From contig CAKTFN010000007.1 in the NCBI GenBank assembly GCA_934561055.1, positions 51,728-115,727 on the forward strand: a DNA stretch of 64,000 bases, in the 5' to 3' direction. Both the position numbers and the translations under genes were made by a program. The number at the start of each line of letters is the position of its first letter. The first letter of the stretch is position 1. Under the pieces are notes generated by a model. That model saw only the letters and a program-made list of their open reading frames with translations. It did not search any database and was not told the DNA's origin. Shown here in pieces: positions 15,254 through 24,858 of the stretch. The DNA comes from an uncultured Eubacteriales bacterium. Lineage in GTDB: Bacteria; Bacillota; Clostridia; Oscillospirales; Acutalibacteraceae.

Positions 15254-17659
15254 TTATTTTGCAACAATGTTGACGAGTCTTCCCTTGACGTAAAGCTCTT
15301 TGACAATCGTCTTTCCGGCGATGTCTGCGGCAACTTTTTCTTCCTTCTTTGCAAGTTCGATTGCGTCTGCGTCCGTGATATCGGCCGAAACGCTGATTCT
15401 TCCTCTGAGCTTTCCGTTGACCTGAACGGCGAGTTCAACGGTGTCTTCTGAACACTTTTCTTCGTCATATGACGGCCACTCGCCCGTTGCAAGCATTGAG
15501 CCGAGAGAAAGAATTTCGTTGACCTCTTCCGTGACGTGCGGCGCAAACGGATTGAGGAGAAGAAGGAAGGTGCGAAGCTCATCTTTTGTGATTGAGCCTG
15601 CGGCATAAATCTCGTTGAGAAGGGTCATCATCGAAGCGATTGCGGTGTTGAACTTGAGGTTTTCAATGTCGCTTGAAACCTTCTTGATTGTTTTATGGAA
15701 CGAGCTTTCAAGCTTCTTTGAGTAGCCCTTTTCGTTGTTCACGATTTCCTGAAGACCCCAGACTCTGTCGATGAAACGCTTGCAGCCCTTTACGCTGTTT
15801 TCCGACCACGGGGCAGCCTTTTCGTAGTCACCCATGAAGAGGACGTATGTACGAAGAACGTCTGCGCCGAATTCGTCAACAACGTCGTTCGGGTCAACAA
15901 CGTTGCCCTTTGATTTTGACATTTTGTCGCCATCGGGTCCGAGAATGAGTCCCTGAGCGGTACGCTTTGCATAGGGTTCGGGGAACGGTACTTCGCCGAT
16001 GTCATAAAGGAATCTGTGCCAGAAACGGGAGTAGATAAGGTGACGTGTGACGTGCTCCATTCCGCCGTTGTACCAGTCAACGGGTCCCCAGTAGCGAAGT
16101 TTATCCATATCCGCAAAACGCTCGCTGTTGTGCGGATCAATGTAGCGAAGGAAGTACCACGAAGAGCCTGCCCACTGAGGCATTGTGTCGGTTTCCCTTC
16201 TTGCTTTTCCGCCGCATTTCGGGCAGGTGCAGTTTACGAAGGATTCGATTTTTGCAAGCGGGCTTTCGCCGTCCGAACCGGGCTTGAAGTCCTGAACTTC
16301 GGGAAGTTTGAGCGGAAGCTCGTCATACGGAACGGGAACCATTCCGCATTTTTCGCAGTATACAATGGGAATCGGTTCGCCCCAATAACGCTGACGGTTG
16401 AACGCCCAGTCCTTCATCTTATACTGAACGCCCTTTTCGCCGATGCCTTTTTCCTTGAGGAAGTCAAGCATTTTTTCAATTGCTTCTTCCTTTTTCTTGC
16501 AGCCGTTGAGGAAGTCGGAGTTGACAACTTCGCCGTCGCCGGTATAGGCTTTTTCGTTTATGTCGCCACCCTTGATTACTTCAATGATATCAACGCCGAA
16601 CTTCTTTGCAAAGTCATAGTCACGCTGGTCGTGAGCGGGAACGGCCATGATTGCGCCGGTTCCGTAGCCCATCATAACGTAATCTGAAATGAAAACGGGA
16701 ATTTCCTTTCCGTTGACGGGGTTGATTGCCGAAAAGCCGTCAAGGCGAACGCCGGTCTTCTCTTTTACAAGCTGAGTTCTTTCAAACTCGGTTTTCTTTG
16801 CACATTCGGCTCTGTAATCTTCAACTGCGTCAAAGTTTTTGATGCGGTCTTTATACTTATCGAGAAGCGGATGCTCCGGAGCCATAACCATGAAGGTTAC
16901 GCCGAAAAGAGTATCCGGACGGGTTGTGTAAATTCTGAAACTTTCGTCGATATCCTTGAGCTTGAAAACAACAAATGCGCCCGTTGATTTTCCGATCCAG
17001 TTTTCCTGCTGAAGGCGGATGTTCGGAAGATAGTTAACCTCGTCAAGCCCCTGAAGAAGCTTGTCGGCATATTCGGTGATGCGAAGATACCAAACGTCCT
17101 TGGACTTTTGAACAATTTCGCTGTGGCAGATGTCGCACTTGCCGCCCTGAGAATCCTCGTTTGAAAGAACAACTTTGCATGACGGGCAGTAGTTGACAAG
17201 GGTCTTGTCTCTGAAAGCAAGACCGTTTTCAAACATTTTGAGGAAGATCCACTGCGTCCACTTATAGTATTCTTCCTGAGTGGTATCGATTACTCTCGTC
17301 CAGTCAAAGGAGAAGCCGACTCTTTTAAGCTGGCTCGAAAATTTTTCGATGTTCATGTCGGTAACTTTTCTCGGGTGGATTCCGGTTTTGATTGCGTAGT
17401 TTTCGGTCGGGAGGCCGTATGCGTCAAAGCCTATCGGAAAAAGAACGTTATAGCCTTCCATTCTGCGCTTTCTTGAGATTACCTCAAGGCCGGAATAAGC
17501 CTTGATATGGCCGACGTGCATTCCCGCTCCGCTCGGATAAGGGAATTCGACAAGGCCGTAAAACTTTTTCTTGTCGGAATTATCCTGAGCATGAAAGACA
17601 CCGAGCTCTTCCCATTTTTCCTGCCACTTTTTTTCTGTCTTTTTAAAGTTGTAATTCAA
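15254..17659 (-). CDS. leuS: Leucyl-tRNA synthetase
   Basis: Charges tRNA-Leu; class I synthetase of 801 residues. The HIGH-type motif is in YPSGAGMHVGHIKAY (about 40-55), the CP1 editing domain carries TTRPDTLFGVTF, and the catalytic loop is MSKSKGNVV. A zinc-type knuckle (CPSCKVVLSNED with CDICH) lies before the editing insert. The C-terminal ends VNGKLRGRI and KTIVKELYVKGRLVNIV as usual. I place the start at a TTG (17659): GGAG lies eight bases before it and the protein then begins MNYNFKKTEKKWQ like its relatives. A GTG three codons upstream overlaps the Shine-Dalgarno. Last gene of the long housekeeping run. Confidence 0.97.
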   Translation of the reverse strand: MNYNFKKTEKKWQEKWEELGVFHAQDNSDKKKFYGLVEFPYPSGAGMHVGHIKAYSGLEVISRKRRMEGYNVLFPIGFDAYGLPTENYAIKTGIHPRKVTDMNIEKFSSQLKRVGFSFDWTRVIDTTQEEYYKWTQWIFLKMFENGLAFRDKTLVNYCPSCKVVLSNEDSQGGKCDICHSEIVQKSKDVWYLRITEYADKLLQGLDEVNYLPNIRLQQENWIGKSTGAFVVFKLKDIDESFRIYTTRPDTLFGVTFMVMAPEHPLLDKYKDRIKNFDAVEDYRAECAKKTEFERTQLVKEKTGVRLDGFSAINPVNGKEIPVFISDYVMMGYGTGAIMAVPAHDQRDYDFAKKFGVDIIEVIKGGDINEKAYTGDGEVVNSDFLNGCKKKEEAIEKMLDFLKEKGIGEKGVQYKMKDWAFNRQRYWGEPIPIVYCEKCGMVPVPYDELPLKLPEVQDFKPGSDGESPLAKIESFVNCTCPKCGGKARRETDTMPQWAGSSWYFLRYIDPHNSERFADMDKLRYWGPVDWYNGGMEHVTRHLIYSRFWHRFLYDIGEVPFPEPYAKRTAQGLILGPDGDKMSKSKGNVVDPNDVVDEFGADVLRTYVLFMGDYEKAAPWSENSVKGCKRFIDRVWGLQEIVNNEKGYSKKLESSFHKTIKKVSSDIENLKFNTAIASMMTLLNEIYAAGSITKDELRTFLLLLNPFAPHVTEEVNEILSLGSMLATGEWPSYDEEKCSEDTVELAVQVNGKLRGRISVSADITDADAIELAKKEEKVAADIAGKTIVKELYVKGRLVNIVAK

Positions 17660-17677
17660 GTTTATCACTCCGTATAA

Positions 17678-18037
17678 TTAATCTCTGTTGTCCGCAATAT
17701 CGCTGATATCGACCTCTTCGGCGTCTGACCAAAGGCGCTCAAGGTTATAAAACTCTCGGCTTTCGCCGGTGAAAACGTGAACGATTACCGAGCCGTAATC
17801 AAGCAAAATCCAGCCCGTTGCCTTGCCTTCAACGTGAGCCGGCTCAACGCCCTTTCGGCTCATCTCGTACTCAACCTCATCGGCAAGCGACTTGACGTGA
17901 GTGTTTGAAGTACCGGAAGCGATTACAAAATAATCGGCAACGATTGAAAGTTCGGTAATATGCAAAGCTTTGATGTCAATTGCCTTTTTTCTGTCAAGAA
18001 CCTTGACAATTTCTCTTGTGAGTTCAAGTTCGTTCAT
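17678..18037 (-). CDS. rsfS: Ribosomal silencing factor RsfS
   Basis: A 119-residue protein of the RsfS/Iojap family, which binds L14 on the 50S subunit and blocks subunit joining under nutrient limitation. Visible signatures are DIKALHITELSIVADYFVIASG, the THVKSLADEVEYEM helix and the GSVIVHVF/REFYNLERLW C-terminus. The ATG at 18037 has GGA nine bases upstream; another ATG two codons before is too close to it. The start overlaps the end of nadD-yqeK by 14 bases, indicating coupling, and leuS follows 18 bases later. The nadD, yqeK, rsfS order is classic for Firmicutes. Confidence 0.95.
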   Translation of the reverse strand: MNELELTREIVKVLDRKKAIDIKALHITELSIVADYFVIASGTSNTHVKSLADEVEYEMSRKGVEPAHVEGKATGWILLDYGSVIVHVFTGESREFYNLERLWSDAEEVDISDIADNRD

Positions 18038-19235
18038 TAGCATCGTTCCTTTCGGTTTCGGCAACGGTGATGCCGAGAATAATCAGTTCGTTATAAAACG
18101 CAAGGCTGTCCGGATGAATGACAAGCTCGCTTTTTGAAAGTTTTTTAAGGGTATATTTAAGCGAATAAAGCGCCGCTTTTTCAAGGCTTTCTTTTGAAAG
18201 CGCCCGCATAACGTCAACGTCGGGATAATCCCTTTCGGCCGATATATAATCCGCAATATAGACAATTTTTTCAAGAAGCGTCATGCCCTTCTTTCCGGTC
18301 GTGTGATATCGCACGGCGGAGAGGATTTCTTCGTTGTCTATACCGAGTTCGTTTTTGATATAAATCGGTGCTGTCATTGCGTGCCAAAGCTTCGGGTTGT
18401 TTTTTTCAACCTGATTTAAGATTATATCATCACTTTCAAATAATTGCAACTGTCTTTCGTTCGCTTCGTTTTTCGTAATGTCGTGAAGAAGGCCGGCAAG
18501 ATATGCCTTTTCTTCGTCCGCACCGAAACGGGCGGCAAGCTCTTTTGCGCTGTCGGCAACGCCGAGCGAATGAACAAAGCGGTGCTCGTCAAGCCGTTCT
18601 TTTAAAAGCGACTTGATTTTCTCATAGGATGCGGCGCTGTAGAATGATTTTTCTTTGATATATTCGTTCGCTTTTTCGGTGAGCATAAAGCCTAAATCGC
18701 CGCCTTCCTTTGCTTTTTCCCTAACCTCGGTTGAAGAAAGTTCAACCGGTTCGCAGTCAAGAATAATATAATCCTTTTCATTAAGTTTCAAAACGTTTTT
18801 GCAGTAATCCGAAAGCATTTTTTTGCTCACGGCGTTTTCCCTCGTCATAACGCAGAGAGTTGACATTTTTAAAATGTCCTCAAAGCGAAACCACTTGTCA
18901 AAGCTCAAAAGCATATCCGAGCCGATGATGAGAAAAAACTCGTCCTGCGGATAAAGCTTTTTGAGCGTTTCAAGCGTTTCGACGGTATAGCTTTTTCCCC
19001 GGCGCTTGATTTCAAGGTCGGAGATGATAAACTCTTCGCCGCAAAACGTTCTTTTGCAAAGCTCGATTCTTTCCTCGCCGCTCAAAAGCTCATGAGCGAT
19101 TTTATGCGGCGGAACGAACGCCGGCATAATAATCACCTTTTCAAGCTTTGCTCCCTCAATCGCCTTTTGGGCAAGGCGAAGATGAGCAAGGTGCGGCGGA
19201 TTGAACGTTCCGCCGAAAAGACCGACTCTGCTCAT
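18024..19235 (-). CDS. nadD: NadD-YqeK fusion: nicotinate-nucleotide adenylyltransferase plus HD-domain Ap4A hydrolase-like domain
   Basis: A 403-residue two-domain protein. Residues 1-about 195 are NadD, which makes deamido-NAD from NaMN and ATP: GGTFNPPHLAHLRLAQ (nucleotidyltransferase HxxH-type motif) and VELSSTEVREK. Residues from about 205 are a YqeK-type HD hydrolase, a family shown to cleave Ap4A symmetrically: HRFVHSLGVADSAKELA, LAGLLHDITK, VRYHTTGKKG and KIVYIADYISAERDYP. In Bacillus these are adjacent separate genes; here one frame spans both without a stop. The start overlaps the yhbY stop by 4 bases (ATGA). Confidence 0.94.
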   Translation of the reverse strand: MSRVGLFGGTFNPPHLAHLRLAQKAIEGAKLEKVIIMPAFVPPHKIAHELLSGEERIELCKRTFCGEEFIISDLEIKRRGKSYTVETLETLKKLYPQDEFFLIIGSDMLLSFDKWFRFEDILKMSTLCVMTRENAVSKKMLSDYCKNVLKLNEKDYIILDCEPVELSSTEVREKAKEGGDLGFMLTEKANEYIKEKSFYSAASYEKIKSLLKERLDEHRFVHSLGVADSAKELAARFGADEEKAYLAGLLHDITKNEANERQLQLFESDDIILNQVEKNNPKLWHAMTAPIYIKNELGIDNEEILSAVRYHTTGKKGMTLLEKIVYIADYISAERDYPDVDVMRALSKESLEKAALYSLKYTLKKLSKSELVIHPDSLAFYNELIILGITVAETERNDANERT

Positions 19236-19627
19236 TTTCTTTTTCCGACCGCCTTCACGGTGAAACGCTTTTGGGCGGCTCGCTCTTTATAAAGCTTTTC
19301 TTTCGCTTTTTTTGCGGCAAGCTTTTTGTTCTTTTCCTTTTGAGCGGCTTTTTGTTTGAGTTCCTCGCTTTCACGGTAAAGCACGATTACGCCGCCGATG
19401 ACCTGAATGACTTCGGCACCGGTTTTTTCGGCAATTTCGTTCGCCGCATCACGGACGGAGATAGGCGAAGAATCAAGCAAAACCTTGAGCTTGATAAGCT
19501 CCCTTGCACGAAGGGCGTCGTCGGTCTGCTTTATGATTCCGTCGTTAAGTCCGCCTTTTCCGATTTGAAAAAGCGGTTCGAGTGAATTTGCTTTTGCGCG
19601 CCATGCGGCACGTTCTTTTCCTGTCAT
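19232..19627 (-). CDS. yhbY: CRM-domain RNA-binding protein YhbY
   Basis: A 131-residue protein of the YhbY family, associated with pre-50S ribosomal particles. The CRM domain spans about 1-95: MTGKERAAWRAKANSLEPLF, the conserved GKGGLNDGII (GxxG-type loop), ARELIKLKVL and VIQVIGGVIVLYRES. A lysine/alanine-rich tail of about 35 residues extends past the usual end. The ATG at 19627 follows ACAGGAGACACATAT; the longer frame upstream lacks a site. It sits between rdgB and nadD, 20 bases after rdgB and overlapping nadD by 4 bases. Confidence 0.93.
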   Translation of the reverse strand: MTGKERAAWRAKANSLEPLFQIGKGGLNDGIIKQTDDALRARELIKLKVLLDSSPISVRDAANEIAEKTGAEVIQVIGGVIVLYRESEELKQKAAQKEKNKKLAAKKAKEKLYKERAAQKRFTVKAVGKRK

Positions 19628-19646
19628 ATATGTGTCTCCTGTAAAG

Positions 19647-20237
19647 TTATTTAAGATAATCTGGCAGCACTTCGGCAAGCTTTCTCAGTGCGTTGCCCCT
19701 GTGACTGATTTTGTCTTTTTCTTCGGCCGAAAGTTCCGCAAAGCTTTTTTCGCCGACCATGAACACCGGGTCATAGCCGAAGCCGCCCTCCCCGTGCTTT
19801 TCAAAGCCGATTTTTCCTTCGCACTTTCCGTCAACGGTGAACCTTCGTCCGTCCGGGAAGCAGACGCAAACGGTACAAACAAAGCGTGCCGTGCGCTTTT
19901 CTTCCGGTACGTTTTCAAGGTTTTTGAGAAGCTTTTGAATGTTCGCCTCGTCGTTTCCGTGTTCGCCGCTGTAGCGTGCGGAGTATACACCGGGTTCGCC
20001 ACCGAGGAAGTCGACCGAAAGGCCGCTGTCGTCGGCAATGCAGGGCATTTTGCTTTCCCTGCAACCGCTTTCGGCTTTAAGAACGGCGTTTTCAAGGAAG
20101 GTTGTTCCGGTTTCTTCAACGTCGGTGAGGGTGATTTTTGCCATTTCGGCCGTGAGTACCTCAACACCGAGCGGAGAAAGGATACGCTGCATTTCGGCCT
20201 GTTTTTTCATATTATGGGTTGCGATGATAAATTTCAT
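19647..20237 (-). CDS. rdgB: XTP/dITP diphosphatase (RdgB/HAM1)
   Basis: House-cleaning enzyme that hydrolyses non-canonical purine triphosphates (XTP, dITP, ITP) to monophosphates. The 196-residue protein shows the substrate loop MKFIIATHNMKKQAEMQRIL, catalytic DDSGLSVDFLGGEPGVYSARYSG, the GFGYDPVFM segment and the C-terminal SHRGNALRKL, all in canonical order. Start ATG overlaps the ftsY stop by one base (TAATG), so translation is coupled. Standard length and full motif set. Confidence 0.96.
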   Translation of the reverse strand: MKFIIATHNMKKQAEMQRILSPLGVEVLTAEMAKITLTDVEETGTTFLENAVLKAESGCRESKMPCIADDSGLSVDFLGGEPGVYSARYSGEHGNDEANIQKLLKNLENVPEEKRTARFVCTVCVCFPDGRRFTVDGKCEGKIGFEKHGEGGFGYDPVFMVGEKSFAELSAEEKDKISHRGNALRKLAEVLPDYLK

Positions 20238-21175
20238 TATTCGTCCTCGTCCTTATGCGTTTCGGCTGTATTTTCAAAAAGGGCTTTTGCAAAAACCTTT
20301 TCGTTGAACGGCTGAAGGTCGTCGATCTTCTCTCCGACGCCGATATACTTGATCGGAAGCTTCAGCTCGTTTTTGATTCCGAGAACAACACCGCCCCTTG
20401 CCGTTCCGTCAAGCTTTGTCAGAACGATTCCGGTAAGCTCCGCAACCTGCATGAACTCCTTTGCCTGGCTGATTGCGTTCTGTCCGGTTGTTGCGTCGAG
20501 AACAAGGAAAATTTCACGGTCGGCATAGGGAAGCTCTTTTTCAACAACACGATAAATTTTTGCAAGCTCGTCCATAAGGTTCTTCTTGTTGTGAAGTCTG
20601 CCCGCCGTGTCGATGATGATGATGTCGCTGTCTCTTGCAATGCCGGCCTGAATCGTGTCGTAAACAACCGCAGCCGGGTCGGAGCCTTCGGCGTGCTTTA
20701 TCATTTCAACGCCGGCACGGTCCGCCCAAATTTGAAGCTGTTCGATTGCGGCGGCTCTGAAGGTATCTGCGGCGCCGAGAATGACTTTTTTGCCCTCGGC
20801 CTTATACATTGCCGCCATTTTTCCGATTGTCGTTGTTTTTCCGACGCCGTTGACGCCGATTACAAGGATGATTGACGGGATTGTGATAAGTCCCCAATCC
20901 TCGCCCTTGTCAAGCATTCCGGCGATGATGTCGGCAATGACGATTTTTGCGTGCTTCGGGTTTCTGACTTCGTTCCTTTTAACTCTTTCACGAAGCTCGT
21001 CAACGATTTTTACCGCCGTTGTTACTCCGACGTCAGCCATGATGAGAGCCTCTTCAAGGTCGTCGTAAAGGTCGTCGGTAATTTCTTCGTATGCGCCGAG
21101 AACGTCCTCAAGCTTTTTGTCGAGTCCTTCTCTTGTTTTTTTAAGGCCGAAGCCGAATTTTTTGAAAATGCCCAT
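20237..21175 (-). CDS. ftsY: Signal recognition particle receptor FtsY
   Basis: SRP receptor GTPase that docks ribosome-nascent chain complexes at the membrane. The 312-residue protein has a short N-terminal region without the long acidic A domain of proteobacteria, an N domain (LGAYEEITDDLYDDLEEAL) and a G domain with GVNGVGKTTTIGKMA, DTFRAAAIEQL, DTAGRLHNKKNLM and TKLDGTARGG. Gene order smc-ftsY is conserved in Firmicutes. ATG follows GGAGGCAGTT. The 106 bases between smc and ftsY contain no gene or clear signal. Confidence 0.97.
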   Translation of the reverse strand: MGIFKKFGFGLKKTREGLDKKLEDVLGAYEEITDDLYDDLEEALIMADVGVTTAVKIVDELRERVKRNEVRNPKHAKIVIADIIAGMLDKGEDWGLITIPSIILVIGVNGVGKTTTIGKMAAMYKAEGKKVILGAADTFRAAAIEQLQIWADRAGVEMIKHAEGSDPAAVVYDTIQAGIARDSDIIIIDTAGRLHNKKNLMDELAKIYRVVEKELPYADREIFLVLDATTGQNAISQAKEFMQVAELTGIVLTKLDGTARGGVVLGIKNELKLPIKYIGVGEKIDDLQPFNEKVFAKALFENTAETHKDEDE

Positions 21176-21281
21176 AACTGCCTCCTGTGTTTTATGTCAA
21201 TTGAGTGGCCGCACGTCAATCGAAAACGAAAATATCGTCAGGCGGTTTTCACCTGTTTTTCTGCTTTTCGGTTGTGCGGTT

Positions 21282-24200
21282 TTAGGTTACTCCGAGTTTT
21301 CCCGCAAGCTCGGCGGTTTTAAGCTCAAGAAGCTTTGAAACGCCTTGCTCCTGCATTGTGATTCCGTAAAGGACGTCCGCTTCCTCCATTGTTCCTCTTC
21401 GGTGAGTGATGAGGATAAACTGAGTGTTCTTCGTCATTCTTCTGACGTACTGTGCGTAACGTGTTACGTTTGCGTCGTCAAGAGCGGCCTCAACCTCGTC
21501 GAAAATGCAAAACGGAGCGGGATTGACCTTGAGAATCGCAAAAAGAAGGGCGATTGCCGAAAGTCCTTTTTCTCCGCCCGAAAGGGCGTCAAGCCGCTTG
21601 ACGTTTTTTCCGGGCGGCTGAAGTCTTATGTCGATTTCGCTTTCAAGAACATCGGTCGGGTCAACAAGAACGATTTCCGCCTTTCCGCCGGCGAAAAGCT
21701 CTTTGAAGGTTTCGCCGAAATATTGATTGATGAGCGCAAACTTTTCACGGAATCGGTTTGCCATTTTTCCCGTGAGGTCGGTGATGAGCCTTGAAAGCTC
21801 CTTCTTTGAGTTTTCAACGTCCGAAAGCTGAGACGACATGAATTCATAGCGTTCGCTGACCTCTTTGTATTCGTCAATGGCCGAAACGTTGACCGAGCCG
21901 AGCGCCCGGATTCGGTTTTTGATTTCTCCGAGCCTGCGTTTTGAGCCGACGGGGTCGTCGGTTTTTTCGCTTTCGCTCATCGCCTCTCTCAAGGTGAGAC
22001 TGTATTCGTCATAAAGCTTTGAAATTGTTTCGTCAAGCTCAAGAAGCATTGTTTCCTTTCTTTCCTCAAGCCTTGCCTTTTCGCCGCCGACGGTTTCACG
22101 CTCTGCGCTTTTTTCACGTTCAAGGGTACGAAGTTTTCCGGAAGCTTCTTCCTTTTCGGTTCGTTCCTTTTGAAGAAGAACGATTTTCTCCCTGTTTTCG
22201 CCGCCGCTTTTGCGAAGGGCGGCAGCCTTTTCTTTCAGTTCTTCAATAAGCGAAAGAAGTTCTCCGTTTTTCTTTTTGATTTCCTCAATCTCTTCGTCAA
22301 GCTGCCTGTCCTTGTTTTCGTGGCTCAAAAGGCGGGCAACAAGAAGATTCATCGCCTGAGTTCTTGCGGCAAGATCCTTGTCGGCGTCATGAAGGTCAAG
22401 GCTGAGCTTTGAAATTTCGGACGTGATTTTTTCGCGCGCCGAGGAAAGTTCGCTTTTCTTTTCGCCGAGGGAGGAAAGCTTTTCCTCGTTTTCTTCGATT
22501 GATTTTGAGAGAAGCGCCGCTTCGTCGTGCGCTTTTTTATACGCTTCTTCAAACGAAGAAAGGCGTTCGCTGCAGTTTTCCTTTTCGTTTTGAAGTTGTG
22601 AAAATGCGTTTTTTGAGGTGAGATACTGCTCGTCCGAAAGCTTTTTTTCGCCCTCAAGACGGATTTTCTCTTCCTGGCTTGAAAGGAGCTTTTCCTTCGC
22701 TTCAAGAAGCTCTTCTTCGGCCTTTGAAATACTTTCGCAAAGTCCGTCATAGCTTTTTTGAGTTTCGTCGGTTTTCTTTTTCAGCTCCCCGTGCTTTTTT
22801 GAAAGGCGTTCAATCTCGCTCGCACGGGAGAGGATTCCGGCGTTTTTGCTCTGCGAGCCGCCCGTCATCGAGCCGCCGGCATTGATGATTTGTCCGTCAA
22901 GGGTGACAATTTTGAAGTGATAGGAATATTTTTTCGCAAGTGCTATCGCACAGTCGATATCCTCGCAAACGGCGATTCTTCCGAGAAGCGAACGGATAAT
23001 TTCGCCGAACTTTTCATCGTATGAAACAAGCTCGTCAGCCATGCCGACAAAGCCTTCGACTTTTTCAAGACCTTTTTCGTCAAAGTTTTTTGCCCTGACG
23101 GAGGATACGGGCTGAAAAGTTGCACGTCCCGCACCGTTGCGTTTGAGGTAATTAATTGCGTTTTTTGCGTCGTTTTCGGTTTCGCAAACTATGTTTTGAA
23201 CGGCGTTTCCGAGTGCGGTTTCGATTGCAACGGTATATTCGGATTCAGCCGAAATGATTTTTGAAACCGTTCCGACGATTCCCGAAAGAGCGCCCTTTTC
23301 GCCCTCTTTAACAACCGCCTTGACCGAGCCCGAATAACCGTCCATGTTCTTTTCAAGGTCTTCGAGCATCTTCTTTTTTGAAAGCAGGTGCTGAAGCTCA
23401 AAAAGACCGTTGTCAAGCTCCCTCTTGAGCTTGTCCGCCTTTTGATTTCTCGTTTCAAGCCGGAGCGCAATTCCGTCGGCGGCATTTGAAAGAGAGGTAA
23501 TTTCCTCAAGGCATTTTTTGAGAGCGAGAGCCTTTTCTTCTTTTTCTTTTTCAAAAAGTTTGAGGCTTTCCTCACGCTGTTTTATGAGTGTTTCAACCGA
23601 CTGCATTCTCGCCTTGATTTCATCCATCGAGGAACGAGCCGTCGATTCGCTCACTCTGCAATCGGCAAGCTTTGAGGTGAAGGCTGAAATTTCGGCGGTA
23701 AGTTTTGCCGTCAGTTCGTCGAGCGATGCGCCCTCATGACTCTTTTCTTCAAGCTCCTTTTTCACCTTTTCAAGCTCGGTGCGTTTTTCTTTTGCAATCT
23801 GCTTGATTTGTGCAATGAGGTTTTCTTCGGTGTCAATTTCCTTTTGAAGCTGCTCACGGTTCTGCTTTGAGTAGTCCTTGTCGCCGAGGATTCGTTCAAT
23901 CGTGCTTTTATTGTGCTCAATCGAGTTTTGAAAAACGGCGCATTGGCTGTCATATGTCGAAGCGGTCTCCTCCGCCTCGGAGATGCTTTGGCGGATTTCT
24001 TCGATTTTTACGGTGATATTCTGCGATTGTGCATAGGAGCCTTCGATTTTTTTGTCGATTTCGGAAAGTTCATTTTGAACACGGTCATAGTGTGCTGTCG
24101 CAATTGCGATGCTGTCCTCCTGCTTTCTGATATCGGCTTTGAGTTTGTCGATATTATAAAGCCAAAGGCCGATTTCAAGCCCCTTCCTCTCCTCTGAGAG

Positions 24201-24854
24201 AACAAGGAACTTCTGCGCCTTTTCGCTTTGGGTTTTGAGCGGCCCTATGCGGCTTTCAAGTTCGGCAAGGATATCACGAAGTCTTACAAGATTATCCTCC
24301 GCTTGAGAAAGTTTTCTTATCGAATCGTTCCTGCGGTAACGATAAGCGGAAATTCCGCACGCTTCTTCAAGCATCTCACGGCACTCTTTTCCTTTTCCGG
24401 AAATCATTTCGGCAATCTTGCCCTGACTTACCATTGAGTAGCCGTCCCGGCCGAGACCCGTATCCATGAAAAGCTCGTTGATGTCACGAAGTCTTACGCT
24501 GTTTCCGTTGATTTTATATTCGCTTTCACCCGAGCGGTAAAAGCGGCGTGTTACGGCAATTTCGTCGTCGTCAACGGACGGAATGCTTCTGTCGGAATTG
24601 TCAAGCTTCAGCGTTACGCTTGCAAAGCCGTGAGCTTTTCTGACCTTTGTTCCGTCGAAAATGACGTCTTCCATTTTTGAGCCGCGCAGCGACTTACTGC
24701 TTTGTTCGCCGAGTACCCAGCGGACAGCGTCGGAAATGTTGCTTTTTCCGCTTCCGTTCGGGCCGACAACGGCGGTGATGCCTTTTCCGAAATTCAGCGT
24801 TGTTTTTTCAGGGAAGGACTTGAAGCCCTGCATTTCAATTGCTTTTAAAATCAT
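21282..24854 (-). CDS. smc: Chromosome segregation protein SMC
   Basis: 1190-residue ATPase of the condensin complex. Head motifs: Walker A in GPNGSGKSNISDAVRWVLG, Q-loop region LGRDGYSMVSQGKI, C-terminal signature LSGGEKGLSAIALLFAI and Walker B PFCIFDEVEAALDD. Two long coiled-coil arms flank a hinge (about 500-670) with GYSGSVKAVVKEGEKG and GGSMTGGSQSKN. Full canonical length. ATG follows AGAAGGAATAACAG, 4 bases after the radical SAM stop. It organises and segregates the nucleoid with ScpA/ScpB, which are not in this window. Confidence 0.98.
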   Translation of the reverse strand: MILKAIEMQGFKSFPEKTTLNFGKGITAVVGPNGSGKSNISDAVRWVLGEQSSKSLRGSKMEDVIFDGTKVRKAHGFASVTLKLDNSDRSIPSVDDDEIAVTRRFYRSGESEYKINGNSVRLRDINELFMDTGLGRDGYSMVSQGKIAEMISGKGKECREMLEEACGISAYRYRRNDSIRKLSQAEDNLVRLRDILAELESRIGPLKTQSEKAQKFLVLSEERKGLEIGLWLYNIDKLKADIRKQEDSIAIATAHYDRVQNELSEIDKKIEGSYAQSQNITVKIEEIRQSISEAEETASTYDSQCAVFQNSIEHNKSTIERILGDKDYSKQNREQLQKEIDTEENLIAQIKQIAKEKRTELEKVKKELEEKSHEGASLDELTAKLTAEISAFTSKLADCRVSESTARSSMDEIKARMQSVETLIKQREESLKLFEKEKEEKALALKKCLEEITSLSNAADGIALRLETRNQKADKLKRELDNGLFELQHLLSKKKMLEDLEKNMDGYSGSVKAVVKEGEKGALSGIVGTVSKIISAESEYTVAIETALGNAVQNIVCETENDAKNAINYLKRNGAGRATFQPVSSVRAKNFDEKGLEKVEGFVGMADELVSYDEKFGEIIRSLLGRIAVCEDIDCAIALAKKYSYHFKIVTLDGQIINAGGSMTGGSQSKNAGILSRASEIERLSKKHGELKKKTDETQKSYDGLCESISKAEEELLEAKEKLLSSQEEKIRLEGEKKLSDEQYLTSKNAFSQLQNEKENCSERLSSFEEAYKKAHDEAALLSKSIEENEEKLSSLGEKKSELSSAREKITSEISKLSLDLHDADKDLAARTQAMNLLVARLLSHENKDRQLDEEIEEIKKKNGELLSLIEELKEKAAALRKSGGENREKIVLLQKERTEKEEASGKLRTLEREKSAERETVGGEKARLEERKETMLLELDETISKLYDEYSLTLREAMSESEKTDDPVGSKRRLGEIKNRIRALGSVNVSAIDEYKEVSERYEFMSSQLSDVENSKKELSRLITDLTGKMANRFREKFALINQYFGETFKELFAGGKAEIVLVDPTDVLESEIDIRLQPPGKNVKRLDALSGGEKGLSAIALLFAILKVNPAPFCIFDEVEAALDDANVTRYAQYVRRMTKNTQFILITHRRGTMEEADVLYGITMQEQGVSKLLELKTAELAGKLGVT

Positions 24855-24858
24855 TCTG

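Noticed and set aside
17660..17668. GTG start of leuS at 17668
   Set aside because: The GTG overlaps the GGAG Shine-Dalgarno; the TTG at 17659 has ideal spacing and gives the usual N-terminus.
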